From the NCBI GenBank assembly GCA_947623455.1, contig OX392532.1:1116001-1180000 (forward strand): DNA of 64,000 nt, written 5' to 3'. Source of the stretch: Mimachlamys varia. Its lineage: Eukaryota; Mollusca; Bivalvia; Pectinida; Pectinidae. How positions within the stretch are numbered: the stretch's first letter is position 1; each line of letters begins with the position of its first letter. The notes beneath the pieces are model-generated. The model saw only the letters and a program-made list of their open reading frames with translations, was not told the DNA's origin and did no database searches. The position numbers and the translations under genes were made by a program. This document shows positions 24,301 to 33,900 of the stretch, piece by piece.

Positions 24301-25418
24301 GGTAAACATTCGTCTTGACCTTTGTATGAAACATTCACATTACCTACTCCTAAGATTGGAATTTCCTCACCGGTATACGTCTTAAGTCGTTTCTCAGACC
24401 TCTTGAACGCCACGCGAATTCCCTGCTCTCGGACTGTAGCTCTGCTTACGATTGTTGCCGAAGCCCCTGTATCGACTTCCATGGACAAGGTGTGACCTTC
24501 AATGTCTAGGTCCACCATGTAAGGTTTTTTCCTACCCTCCGACACACGGAACATCGAGTACACCTCCTGTTCATCATCACTATCCTCTACATAGTGAGTT
24601 GGACCTTTCTTGTCCCCAAAACTTGAACCTTTGGTACTAGGCTTGTGTTTTTGTTTTGTGAAATGAGACTTCTGTTTTGCGGACCGACATTTTTTCAGGA
24701 TATGTCCCTTCTTGCCGCAACCAAAACATTCGGAATCTTTGAACTTGCAGTCTGATCTGGCATGTTTACCTCCGCATCCAAAACACTCATTCCTCTCTTC
24801 ATTGTTCTGGTGGGTTTTAGATTTAGCACTGTGTTCATAATTACCCTTGGGCTTGCCGTGAATCCGATTTATCTGTGTGGTAGAGGATTTGGATTGCTGA
24901 AGATCTGCCACGTTTTTACTAGCCATTTCCATCGCCGTAGCTGTGTCTAACGCTAATCTAAAAGTTAATTGACCCATGGATAACAGTCGTCGCTGGATCC
25001 TGTCGTCGTTCACTCCACAGACCAAACGATCTCTAAGCATACTATCTAATGTCACTCCAAAATTACAGTCTTCGGTTAGCCGACGTAATTCTGCCACATA
25101 GTTTGCTACCGATTCCCCACTTTGTCGAAATCGGTTGTGAAACTTGTACCTTTGTACAATTTCTGAGGGTTTTGGGTGTTGGTGATTTTGCACCAGTTCG
25201 TTCAATTCAACGAAAGTCTTATCGCCAGGTTTGTCTGGTGCTACTAAGCTACTGATCAATTTGTAAGTCTTCCCACCACACACCGATAACAATACGGACC
25301 TTTGTTTTCCCGCGTCGTTGATATCGTTGGCCACGAAGTAATGTTCCAACCTTTCGATGTATTGGCTCCAAATCTCTGAATCAGCCTTGAATTCGTCGAT
25401 TTTCCCGAACGTAGCCAT
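21354..25418 (-). CDS. gag-pol: Gag-Pol polyprotein of the Ty3/gypsy element, 1,354 aa
   Basis: The first ATG after the primer-binding site is at 25418; the open frame extends upstream into the LTR but without an ATG. Domains: Gag capsid-like (about 1-175); two zinc knuckles (C212-C215-H219-C224, one residue shorter than usual, and C231-C234-H239-C244); aspartic protease DTGA (316-319); reverse transcriptase (about 440-620) with D537 in LDLSHAYQQL and a catalytic box RIDD (597-600) where Y/F/V-x-DD is usual; RNase H (D746, D813); integrase with H965/H968, C998/C1001 and the D1029, D1083, E1119 triad (D-35-E spacing intact). A Pro/Ser/Thr-rich tail ends at 1354. No stop or frameshift separates gag from pol, so ratio control cannot be by a gag stop codon. 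All main catalytic residues are present, and replication competence is plausible but untested. Confidence 0.93.
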   Translation of the reverse strand: MATFGKIDEFKADSEIWSQYIERLEHYFVANDINDAGKQRSVLLSVCGGKTYKLISSLVAPDKPGDKTFVELNELVQNHQHPKPSEIVQRYKFHNRFRQSGESVANYVAELRRLTEDCNFGVTLDSMLRDRLVCGVNDDRIQRRLLSMGQLTFRLALDTATAMEMASKNVADLQQSKSSTTQINRIHGKPKGNYEHSAKSKTHQNNEERNECFGCGGKHARSDCKFKDSECFGCGKKGHILKKCRSAKQKSHFTKQKHKPSTKGSSFGDKKGPTHYVEDSDDEQEVYSMFRVSEGRKKPYMVDLDIEGHTLSMEVDTGASATIVSRATVREQGIRVAFKRSEKRLKTYTGEEIPILGVGNVNVSYKGQDECLPLVVVEGSGPSLLGRDWLSKIRLDWTEIVHAIQTEVPDSLDDIVQEYREVFNEELGTVKGVKAKIYVEPNVRPRYFKPRPVPYALRDKIETELDRLVKEGTIKPVEFSEWAAPIVPIVKEDKSLRICGDYKVTVNEVSKLDNYPIPKIDDLYATLSGGKEFTKLDLSHAYQQLELEEESKPYVTINTHKGLYQYNRLPYGVASAPGIFQRTMENILQGIPRVIVRIDDILVTGETKSEHLSNLQKVLKRLAAKGIRLKQKKCIFLAKEVVYLGHRVTEEGIHPIPDKVKAIHGMPSPKNVKELQSFLGMLNFYNRFLPNLSTVLSPLHELLNQSTTWTWGKPQQKAFERAKELLVSAQVLVHYDPARPIILCCDASPYGVGAVLALKMEDGTERPVGYASRTLSTAEKNYSHLEKEGLAIVFGVKKFHQYLYGNPFKLYTDHKPLLGLLKEDRRVPELSAARIQRWALTLAAYEYTLVYREGHRNYADGLSRLPMVEHSKEPPVPGEVINVMEQIQDSPVDASKIKLWTEQDPVMARVLNLVKSGWPAKSPDDLLTPYFKVRSELSIQDGCLLRGCRVVIPLKGQATLLQNLHEGHPGENRIKSLARGYVWWPGLDTDLEETVGSCSVCQLHRKPPPEAPLHPWEWPSRPWSRLHIDYAGPFMNKMILVIIDAHSKWIEAHVMNSSTSTATIEKLRLTFSTHGLPEMVVSDNGTCFTSDEFKQFMDKNGIQHVRSAPYHPASNGLAERAVQTIKDGIRKQSEGTVEQKLARFLLTYRVTPQTTTGVAPCELLMGRRIRTKLDFVRPDLGLKVTERQGKQKMYHDKSSKDRTSTFHSGDKVYVKNFAKGLKWLPGKLATRTGPVSFTVTLNGGPTIKRHIDHVRKRTDYGEWSQESPAEVPDMDHGFEPPSLSSDEPSMDVATPVKPSTAPMTSANPGLTPTTPGKVSGSKKSPRPEASKTLIPNRPIRESKLPGRFKDFVCK

Positions 25419-25444
25419 CTTCGGACTGTCCTCGTGAGTTCTAT

Positions 25445-25458
25445 GTTCCTCGTCGCCA
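25445..25458 (-). promoter_or_regulatory. Primer-binding site
   Basis: On the - strand TGGCGACGAGGAAC begins two bases after the 5' LTR. TGG matches the CCA end of a primer tRNA. The tRNA is not identified here. Confidence 0.7.
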
Positions 25459-25460
25459 AT

Positions 25461-25627
25461 TGTAATAAACGATGACAACTGTTTGACTAGCGTTGATCAT
25501 TTATTCAGACTCACAGTCGGCATGGCAGTCCGCCCAAGATGCCGGAACCACATGGTGAACAAGGGACGTAACTCTATATCAATAGTACACAAAGGCGTAC
25601 TTGATTTACATAGTCCAACTTATCACA
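25461..25627 (-). repeat. 5' LTR of the Ty3/gypsy element
   Basis: 167 bp, identical to the other LTR. It should contain the element's promoter; no TATA box was assigned. Confidence 0.93.
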
Positions 25628-25632
25628 GGCGG
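25628..25632. other. Target-site duplication GGCGG, right
   Basis: Five bases directly right of the element, identical to 20825-20829. Confidence 0.9.
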
Positions 25633-26449
25633 CCTCAAAGCGGAACAACTTCTTACCATACCCTCTGGTGATATTATTTGGAACCTTCAGCGTCTTTTCA
25701 TTTTCAAAAGTATAAGAACATTGTTAAGCCTCCACAAGATCGTTTAGACATCCGGGTACCAACCATTCTACTGTAATTTTAAAAACCTCTTAGTCGTTAG
25801 TCTTCATGGACGTTTTCGATTTTTTTTTCGTTGTTGTATTGGTTAAACTACAACAATGTCATGCAAAAGGACAGTAGATTTTTGATAAGATAAAAGGCTT
25901 ACTCAGACAACCTCAATAAAACATTCTGGACACATTTATGTTTAATGGAGAGGAAAAATTTAAATGTGGGCCCCGCTAAAATGAGGACTTACTTTTGTTT
26001 TTCTTTAAAAGGGTGATGTTCATTATCAATCTGTTCAATAAGCGGTCAATTCAGTATATAACATCTGTATCTATAAAAATGTAAGCAGCATAGAAAGGAT
26101 CATTATTCAAATCATTGTTTAAATTATCTTGGTTAAAATTTGTATAGCTACGGAATTTTTGCTGAAACTTAGGGAATCTTGGTGCGGTTCCCTTTGTGGC
26201 TACATTTGTATTCCAGCAGTGAAAGGCCAAGAACAGCCGCGCGGTCTTGGTTTGTTGCAGGGGGGACAAGTTGCAGCACTTGGCCCATGTACACCTGGTT
26301 GTTTTTTTGCGAAAAGACCAGCGGACAATCAACACTATTCTATAAGTCGAAACCAATCGTGACTACTATACTCACTGATACTACAAACACGTCTACTACA
26401 TGTTAACTACGTACCTGCTGGTACTAAATACATGGCGTTACAGACACCC
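25633..26449. other. Intergenic stretch with unrecognised short frames
   Basis: Overlapping open frames near 26129-26406 (one Cys/Gly-rich) match nothing I know, have no start context, and may be part of an old repeat. Confidence 0.4.
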
Positions 26450-26710
26450 ATTATTAAACTTCTGGGTCCTGCTGTTCAAAACATTATTAGCTTAATCACT
26501 ACTGTATTTTTTAACCTGTACTAATTCTGTAAATATACAAGGTGATACCCCATACTTTCGCATGTAGATTGCATGTACTAGATATTTGATATCTGGAAAG
26601 TTGTAACCGATTCAATGGTTTGGTTTTGAAGTTATAGGATAATCAAAATTTGCGCTAATCACTGAATAATATAAGCTAGTCACCTTTTGAACAACTGGGC
26701 CCTGACAGAA
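26450..26710 (+). repeat. Dispersed repeat, family C, copy 2
   Basis: Diverged copy of 1610-1875 with the same phrase order ending ...GCGCTAATCACTGA, AAGCTAGTCA, CCTTTTGA. Confidence 0.55.
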
Positions 26711-26932
26711 CAATCCTCCAAATCCTCCGTGAGACAGCCAGTGACCGAAATGATTTCATCCAAAGCACTATTTTACTTCCCGACAACCCTCTTGTCTATA
26801 AAGCTTTGCACTAACCGTTAGTTAATTAATGTTGATATTAAAATAACAAGGAGATTAGTCAGTATATAGTTTCTCCTGTAATATAGACATAGACATACTA
26901 ATAAAAATAGTCACGTGACAGCATCATCCTTG

Positions 26933-27258
26933 ATATCCACGAGTTACGATCACCTACGCTTTCTATGCCCCTGGAATATGTCTTGGTAAAACTGAAGGCA
27001 CGCTCAGGTAAAAGAAACCTGACCAATCGCTAGGCTGCATGCTTGCCCTTTGATGATTACAAAGAATCCGCAACCGACTTCAAAGCCTGCCAATTTTTAC
27101 CGTTATGTGACCATTAGAGTCTTTTGATATACATCAAATCGTCAAAAAAGTTTTATTATTTCATTAACAAGAGGGGGGGGGACGCACACGAGCCTTCAGT
27201 TTTACCATGGCATGTTCCAGGGATGTAGAGAGCGTAGGTGATCGTAACCCCTAGATAT
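26933..27258. repeat. Foldback/TIR repeat, family D, copy 1
   Basis: The left end (ATATCCACGAGTTACGATCA, CCTACGC, CCTGGAATATG, GGTAAAACTGAAGG) is the inverse of the right end over about 65 bp. The middle and right half recur at 50075-50283. There is no coding capacity. Confidence 0.7.
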
Positions 27259-27799
27259 TGAGGAGGAAGATAGCATAACCAAATATAAAAGTATAATAGA
27301 GAAAAAAATAATGGAAGGTTAGGCATATACGTGATAGATTCACCAACAAGGGAAACAGGGGGGGGGGGGGTGCTTGTCCTTGCGATTTCAAATGTAGCAT
27401 CATTAGTTACGACTGTAATCAGCGTTTGTGACCATTGCAACCGGTGGATCATTCGAGATGGGATATTGTTCTGTTCACAGTTTGTTGCAAACATTCCAAT
27501 CGGTAAAAAATCAAGTGATTGTGTGACTAAGTTAAACACCTGTACGTAATGCTTATGTAGGAACGTTCTGCTGGCGTGACCGGTGTTCTCTGGAACGTCG
27601 CAGGAAAATGCAGCCGACGCAGTGGCGACTTCAGAATGTGTTTACGTTGCATTTTGTTATCGAATGCATTTTAAATTGACTTTTATCACACAAAAATGGT
27701 ACAATTTACCCACAAATACCGCTTGAATCCATCCACTTTCGATACAGGAGCGGTCCCGTTCTACAACGCAGCAGTTCGAACACGCTCATGTGCCTTCTG
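27259..27799. other. Intergenic stretch
   Basis: Contains a G homopolymer near 27357-27370 and no recognised gene. Confidence 0.45.
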
Positions 27800-27912
27800 T
27801 CACCGTGTTGCAGACACAGGAACACGGACCTATGTCACTATGTCTATGAGATGATTGTCGGATAATTATTTTACCTCTCTCGAATATAACCTCTCCCACT
27901 ACTATATATCAA
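27800..27912 (+). repeat. Half copy of the foldback element at 35536-35718
   Basis: Shares CACGGACCTATGTCACTATG, ATGATTGTC-GATAA, TTTTACC, CTCTCGAATATA and CCTCTCCCACTAC with the left arm of the element in intron 6 of the first kinase gene. The right arm is absent. Confidence 0.65.
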
Positions 27913-28157
27913 AGGGACCTGAGAATTGGTTACAGCTAGTTTTGGACCTAAGTTAACTAGGGTATTTAGAGTAATTTTACACTTTGTGGGAGTTTTGATC
28001 ACTTTCGATAAAAATGCCCCTTCATTGTTCATGAAAGCTTTATGACCATGAAGGAGCATTTTTATCATAAATTGATCTAAACTCCCAAAAAGTGCAAACT
28101 TACTCTAAACACCCTAGTTTAGGTCCAAAACAAGCTATAACAAATTCTCAGATCCCT
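27913..28157. repeat. Foldback element, about 245 bp, arms over 100 bp
   Basis: The left arm (AGGGACCTGAGAATT, GTTACAGCTAGTTTTGGACC, TTAGAGTAA, ACTTTGTGGGAGTTT) is the inverse of the right arm ending AATTCTCAGATCCCT. The centre is CTTCATTGTTCATGAAAGC, itself near-palindromic. A related half copy lies at 28308-28440. Confidence 0.75.
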
Positions 28158-28307
28158 GTGGATTCGAGTCCCATACAGCATCGGACTGGAGAGCCAAGGG
28201 TAGCAGAATCGAGCCCCGAGGACGACAATATCTTTAATTTAACTATCACTTCCAATCGTCCTATTACAGACGCATGGTGTTAGGAAAGTCATTGACGGGG
28301 AAACAAT

Positions 28308-28440
28308 GACCTGAGAATTTGTTACAGCTAGTTTGGGAGCTAAACTGATTAAGTTCTTTAGAGTAAATTTACAATTTGGGGGTGGGGGTTACATCAATTT
28401 TCGCCCCCCCCCCCCCCCCCTCAAATGCTCCATGAAGGGG
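28308..28440 (+). repeat. Half copy of the 27913 foldback family with a C homopolymer
   Basis: Matches the left arm (CCTGAGAATTTGTTACAGCT, TTTAGAGTAAATTTACA) and includes a run of about 17 C at 28404-28420. The true run length is uncertain. Confidence 0.6.
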
Positions 28441-28454
28441 GGCAATTTAATAAT

Positions 28455-29130
28455 TTCAAACGTAACAGGAAAACAGCTACTTTCTATCGGAACAGGAAAA
28501 CAGGTACTTTTAAACAGAACAGAAATAGGTACTTTCTAACGCAACAGGAATACAGGTACTTTCAAACGAAACAGAAATACAGGTATTTTCAAACGGAACA
28601 GGAATAAAGGTACTTTCAAACGAAACAGGAATACAGGTACTTTCAAACGAAACAGGAATACAGGTATTTTCAAACGAAACAGGAGTACAGGTAGTTTCAA
28701 ACGAAAACAGGAATACAGGTACTTTGAAACGAAACCAGAAAACGGGTATTTTCAAACGAAACAGGAATACTCTTACTTTCAAACGAAACAGGAATACAGG
28801 TACATTCAAACGAAACAGGAATAGGTACTTTTAACGAAACGGGAAAACATGCAGTTTCAAACGAAACAGGAATACAGGTATTTTCAAAAGAAACAGGAAT
28901 AGGTACTTTCAAACGAAACAGGAATACAGGCACTTTCAAACAAAATAGGAATACAAGTACTTTCAAACGAAACAGGAATAAAGGTACTTTCAAACGAAAC
29001 AGGAATACAGGTACTTTCAAACGAAACAGGAATACAGGTACTTTCAAACGAAACAGGAATACAGGTACTTTCAAACGAAACAGGAATACAGATACTTCCA
29101 AACGAAACAGGAATACAGGTATTTTCAATC
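28455..29130. repeat. 27-bp minisatellite, about 25 copies
   Basis: Unit GGAATACAGGTACTTTCAAA plus CGAAACA, with several shortened copies. The - strand frame is open (VPVFLFRLK repeats) only because 27 is divisible by three. Not a gene. Confidence 0.9.
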
Positions 29131-30192
29131 ATTTACTGCACCAAGTTAACTATCATAATTTACATTCTTCTTGATTTACTGCTTAAGTGATGAGCCATTA
29201 AACAAAAAGATATTATAATATGAGCACAAAGGATATGCCTTAATGTCTTCAAAATAAAAAAAAATATGTAAAGTCACTCTGAAAAACCGTAATGTACAGT
29301 ACCATGATATTATATGTACCATCAACTACATTAATTTCCTAACTTTCTTGCGGTATTCCTAAATAGAGGTCTCGCACAACAAAACCAGCCCACAATGGCA
29401 ATCAGCAAGTGTTTCATCACTGCAAATGAAGTACAAGATACCAGAAACCTTTTTAGTTTGTCCATCGTATATTGTATAACATAAAATATAAAAAGTCCGT
29501 ACCAAAAAAAATGCTCTGGTTAAAACGGTGCCTCTTTAGTAATTTAAACGGGTAATTGTTGATATAGTTTGCACTTAATGCAATATATTGAAATTTAACT
29601 TAACCAAAATGTATACATTGGAAGATGTAAATATGGTATGCCCTGGGCAGAGACGTATAAAGCCATACGTCTCTGCTCTGGGGGTGTTCCCGTCACATTT
29701 CACCGGTTTGACATTTCAAGTTCCGGTTGTCAAGTAAAAAGCAGACGCCCAGATAGCGTTGATAGAAGCCACTAACCCCGCCAAAAATACATTTATAAAG
29801 CATTTTTCAGGTTTGTATCTATGAATCTAGACAGTTATTACTAGTGTTAAAGTTAAAATATTTAAGTTATTAGCTCAATTGCTTAGTAAAACATAATAAC
29901 AAATTATTTAGTTTTGCAAATCCTACAGAAAATTCCGGAATATCACTTTCATATATTATTGTTTACCTAGGTACATCAAGGTTAGTATAACGCTTTAAAT
30001 TTGGTTTCACTTTACAGACAACACATGAAATTTTTCACTTCGCTCGGCTTTATGCGTCTTCAAGGCCTAAGTCTTTTAAACTGGTGATAAGACACGAATT
30101 CACTTTTCTGAAAGGTATTCTCCAACTCTGAATGACTGTCATGATTGCAAAATGTGTTGTAGATGTGATCACACAGATTAAAAGTAGTCCAT
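29131..30192. other. Intergenic stretch with one short hairpin
   Basis: The only structure seen is an 11-bp perfect hairpin at 29648-29675 (CAGAGACGTAT / ATACGTCTCTG). No gene recognised. Confidence 0.45.
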
Positions 30193-30263
30193 AGGCACTA
30201 GCCTCGTCTGCCAAACACCTACAATATAATATTATAGGTGTTTGACAGACGAGGCTAGTGCCT
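30193..30263. repeat. 71-nt near-perfect hairpin
   Basis: Arms of about 33 bp with two mismatches: AGGCACTAGCCTCGTCTG / CAGACGAGGCTAGTGCCT at the base and AAACACCTA / TAGGTGTTT near the tip. It could be a tiny palindromic transposon remnant or a microRNA-like precursor. Confidence 0.75.
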
Positions 30264-30477
30264 GTGAGTAGACCAAACTTCACGTCAGTTATACATGTTC
30301 TCGTGCACATGTATATACGTATACAATGTAGGAGGTCTTCGTCCACCTGATCGCATCGACCGATCACCGTGATACAAATGTACGACATGTCAAAGTTTCT
30401 CTGTGTGTTCTACCTCAAACATTACTGGAAAAAAAGTTCTAGTCTCATTGATATACATTCTACATCCTTAAATGATA

Positions 30478-30752
30478 TATTGATATGAAGATGGACGTTT
30501 TTGAATATGGACATATTGGTGTGCCTGCTTGTTATGGTTGAGAATAATGCCTCAGTTCCCACTTTGAGGACATGACATATACTTGAATTTGACCTTTTAG
30601 ATATGCATGGTGGGTGTCGTCAATGAAGCAGAAGACACTTTTACTTTTGGAACACCTGGTCTTATTCTCTTTTACTTTTACCAGGGTCTCCATATAAATC
30701 TTCCATTGTTGATTTTTTGCCTCTTGTTTAATCCATTATAAGTTCGGATTCT
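30478..30752 (-). repeat. Interspersed repeat family A, copy 3
   Basis: On the - strand shows AAAGAGAATAAGACCAGGTG, TTCATTGACGACACCCACC, AAAGTGGGAACTGAG and ATTCAAAAACGTCCATCTTC in family order. It ends about 230 bp before the first kinase coding exon, so promoter sequence of that gene may lie beside or within it. Confidence 0.65.
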
Positions 30753-30978
30753 GAAACCCCTATTGTAATAAATGCATTGTCCTTTTTGTGTATCGCTGCA
30801 TGTTTTTTTTTAATATTACAAGTTATATAACTGCCTCTGTAACTGAGCAGATACATGTACAAGATACAAGACTTTTAATTTTTATAACCGTTAAAAATAT
30901 AAGTTTGTCGACTGTTTACATATAGTGTATTTGTTTATTCAGGATCTACATCAGCTGTGCTGTTTATCTGCTCAGGCC

Positions 30979-33900
30979 ATGGATGAAGTTGTCAGACAGG
31001 AGCTCGACCTTCCGGACCTGAAGAACGTCGGAGCTGAAGGAGGGGGTTGTATCAACCAAGGTGTGGTGTACAAGACTGGGCACGGCACTAAGATCTACGT
31101 TAAAACAAACTCCGCCTCTGAGGTTCGCTACTTATTGTATAGATCATTCATTATGAACAAATCACAATTGTATCAACTTCAGTAAAGAAATAAGATAAAA
31201 TGTATAGAATAATAGCATCTTATTCTAAGCTTTTTAACTCATTCACCCTGAAGACATTTAAACTCTTCCAATTCAAAGGATGGAAGAGTTCATTTTGAAT
31301 ATCAGGGGTGAACGAGTTAAAGGGTATGACAGAGATATCTCCAATTTGACAGGTGTTTATCACCCACAGGGTTGGACATTTTTTGCTATCAATCTGCATA
31401 GGGTGGATTATTTTCACCCTCTTATTCAGATAATTTGTATTAAAACAATTAATTTTGAAAGCAGTAGTTCCCCCTGATTTGCACCTTGCTTTTTCTATTG
31501 AGAGCTGAATTGTGACATCATTTCTGATTTTCATGTGACCTCATAACTCTGTTCCCTGTTATGTGCTGATATTTGTATCATCAAAAAGGTGACAGACACC
31601 ATAGGAGATGATGAAAGAATTCTGAAAATGGTGGGAGATAGTTCTGTGAATGATTGGAGAAAACTTCACAACTTTGTTGTAACATATATTACAAACTTTA
31701 GTATTCATCGTAAAACTGATATAACACAGTTTACTTGTATAATAAAGTTATCTGTTTTGTTTACATTTTATGACAGGCTCGCCAGATGTTTGAAGGAGAA
31801 TATGTGAGTTTACAGGCCATGTATGCTACAGGTGTTGTGAGAGTCCCTAAACCTATCAAGGTACAGTGTAACACACCCATGACATTCAGACACTGCAGTC
31901 AACACATTATTTCAGGCTCCCAGGGGTCCATTCTTAGGCTAGTGTGTGGATGTCTTTAAAGTGTTTTATTTTCTTCTTCGCTTCATCACAATACAGTTAA
32001 GTGCAGGTAATTCCTTTGACACATAAGACAAGACTTCTATCTCAGAACTCTGACTTTAAGTCAGAAAGTCTTCTTTTACATAACCCTGAAATAGAACTTC
32101 AAATGCTTCCATATTTTAACTTTAAAAAGATACATATTTACCAAAACAGATGCATCCTACGATAGACACAAACACATATAGACTTTGTATCTTGTCATAT
32201 GATATTAACACAGACTGTTTTATCTTTCTTCTTAAGTTCTAATGCATTATTTAATAAATATGAAGCACAATAGTTGCCTAGGATAAGTTGGGCGGATATA
32301 GCACTTAATTGTCTCATAAAATTTGGGTTCATATCAAACTACATGAATGTATAGTTTCTGAGAACTATGATACATATAAATCTTTAAAAAATCACAAACT
32401 ATCCTTCTGTATAAAAGTTCTTTTCTTAAAAAACAAAATACAATTTATCTGGTTGATAATAATAGGCTTTATTTAAAATTGATAACATGTTTCAGCTTAA
32501 AGCTTGTCTTATACATGGTCAAGATAAGTATAAAATATACAATATTGACAACAAATATGATCTTACTTTACCGTGTGTGTTGGTAACAGGTGATGAACAA
32601 CCCTAACGGAGGAGCCATGTTGGCTATGGAGTACCTGGACATCAAACATCTGTCTCACCATGCTGGTAGTTTGGGAGAAGCAATGGCTAGGTAGTATTAT
32701 AGATTATCTCCCTTTGACCATATCATTGGTAGGACAAGGAATAGTGATGAAGATAGTACTATTGGCGTCGTTAGGGCTCCAGCCAGATGCTCTAATACTG
32801 AGATGAAGGGAAGTTCCCTACAGCTCAGCTGCCACTTGTAAAGCAACCTATTCATCTTTTACTTCAAATCGTTTTTTTTTAATATCATAATTCTTCCAGT
32901 CTTTCTAATATTTTAATCAACTGTGAATCTTATATCACTTAACTTAAAAAAAAAAAATAGTACACCAAACAGTAGCAATCGACCATACATCTATCCTCAC
33001 CCCAGCAGATTCCAGAACCAGACATGCACATACACACACTTTCAAACAAATCTCTGCTACGAAGGATACTTACAAATACTCATTTTTCCCACACACAATA
33101 ACACAGTGGAATCTCCTTCCTGTAGCAGCAGTATATTGCACTAGTCTACACTCGAGGACTTCAAGGCACATATTCCATACTTAGCCCTTGAAGCCCTCAT
33201 CAACTGAACACCACACCAGCTTTTACCCCCTTTTATCTTATCTGCACTAAAAAAAACAAAAACAAAAACTGTAACTAACTTTTCTCACGCCACTGTGTTT
33301 TTAAACCAAGAGACCAGGTGATGTAATCATCATTCTTGATGGAATCTACCTAAATATAAGAAGAAAAACTTTCATTGAGTTCATGTATGTACATTGTGTA
33401 TCTAAGAAACATTTACTTCTGAGGCACCATATCATATAATGACAAACTATTCCAACCTTTGATTTGGAGCAGTTCAAATGTGACTTTAGGGGTGAGGAGC
33501 TTACAAAGCTGAGGATCTGATTTCAGATTGCATCTGTCTAACTCCGAGGCAGAGAGGAGGGCTGTGAAGGCAGAGGGATGTGTGGGGAGATCAGAGGAGG
33601 ATCAGTATGTGTCTGAGTTTGGGTTTGATGTGGTAACCTGTTGTGGATTCCTTCCCCAGGACAACAGGTGGAATAAGTCCTGGACTGTAAGTACTGTCAT
33701 GTTTGTTACTGGTGTCTTATCTCTTAACGCAATATAACCTCATTGTTTTTGTCTCCCCTTTGACAATAGTCAGGAAAAGCGAGACTAAGCTATTGATTTC
33801 CTGGCCTACTGTAACTGCAATCAAGTCAACTTTTACATTAAAGTCCACTTTGCACAATGTTATAATTAACCAATTGAATTGAAACTTGGTCACATTACTC

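Larger units (their letters stand above)
20830..25627 (-). mobile_element. Complete Ty3/gypsy LTR retrotransposon, Steamer-like layout, 4,798 bp
   Basis: The element lies on the - strand with 167-bp LTRs that are identical by eye, 5-bp target duplications, a primer-binding site, a polypurine tract and one uninterrupted gag-pol frame. There is no env-like ORF. The size (4.8 kb), short LTRs and single fused ORF resemble the Steamer-like elements of bivalves; this placement rests on layout, not on a tree. It is more GC-rich than its flanks. Intact structure with no LTR divergence implies a very recent insertion and a possibly active family. It separated the flank TTCCACATTGG from CCTCAAAGCGG. 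Confidence 0.93.

Noticed and set aside
25418..25478. Gag start inside the 5' LTR
   Set aside because: The extension begins with TTG. The first ATG at 25418 after the primer-binding site is the sensible start.
26129..26406. Cys/Gly-rich open frames on both strands
   Set aside because: No family match, no start or splice support, and overlapping frames on both strands.
28510..29132. Open frames with VFLFRLK or CIPVSFEST repeats
   Set aside because: By-product of a 27-bp tandem repeat; three overlapping frames are open at once.
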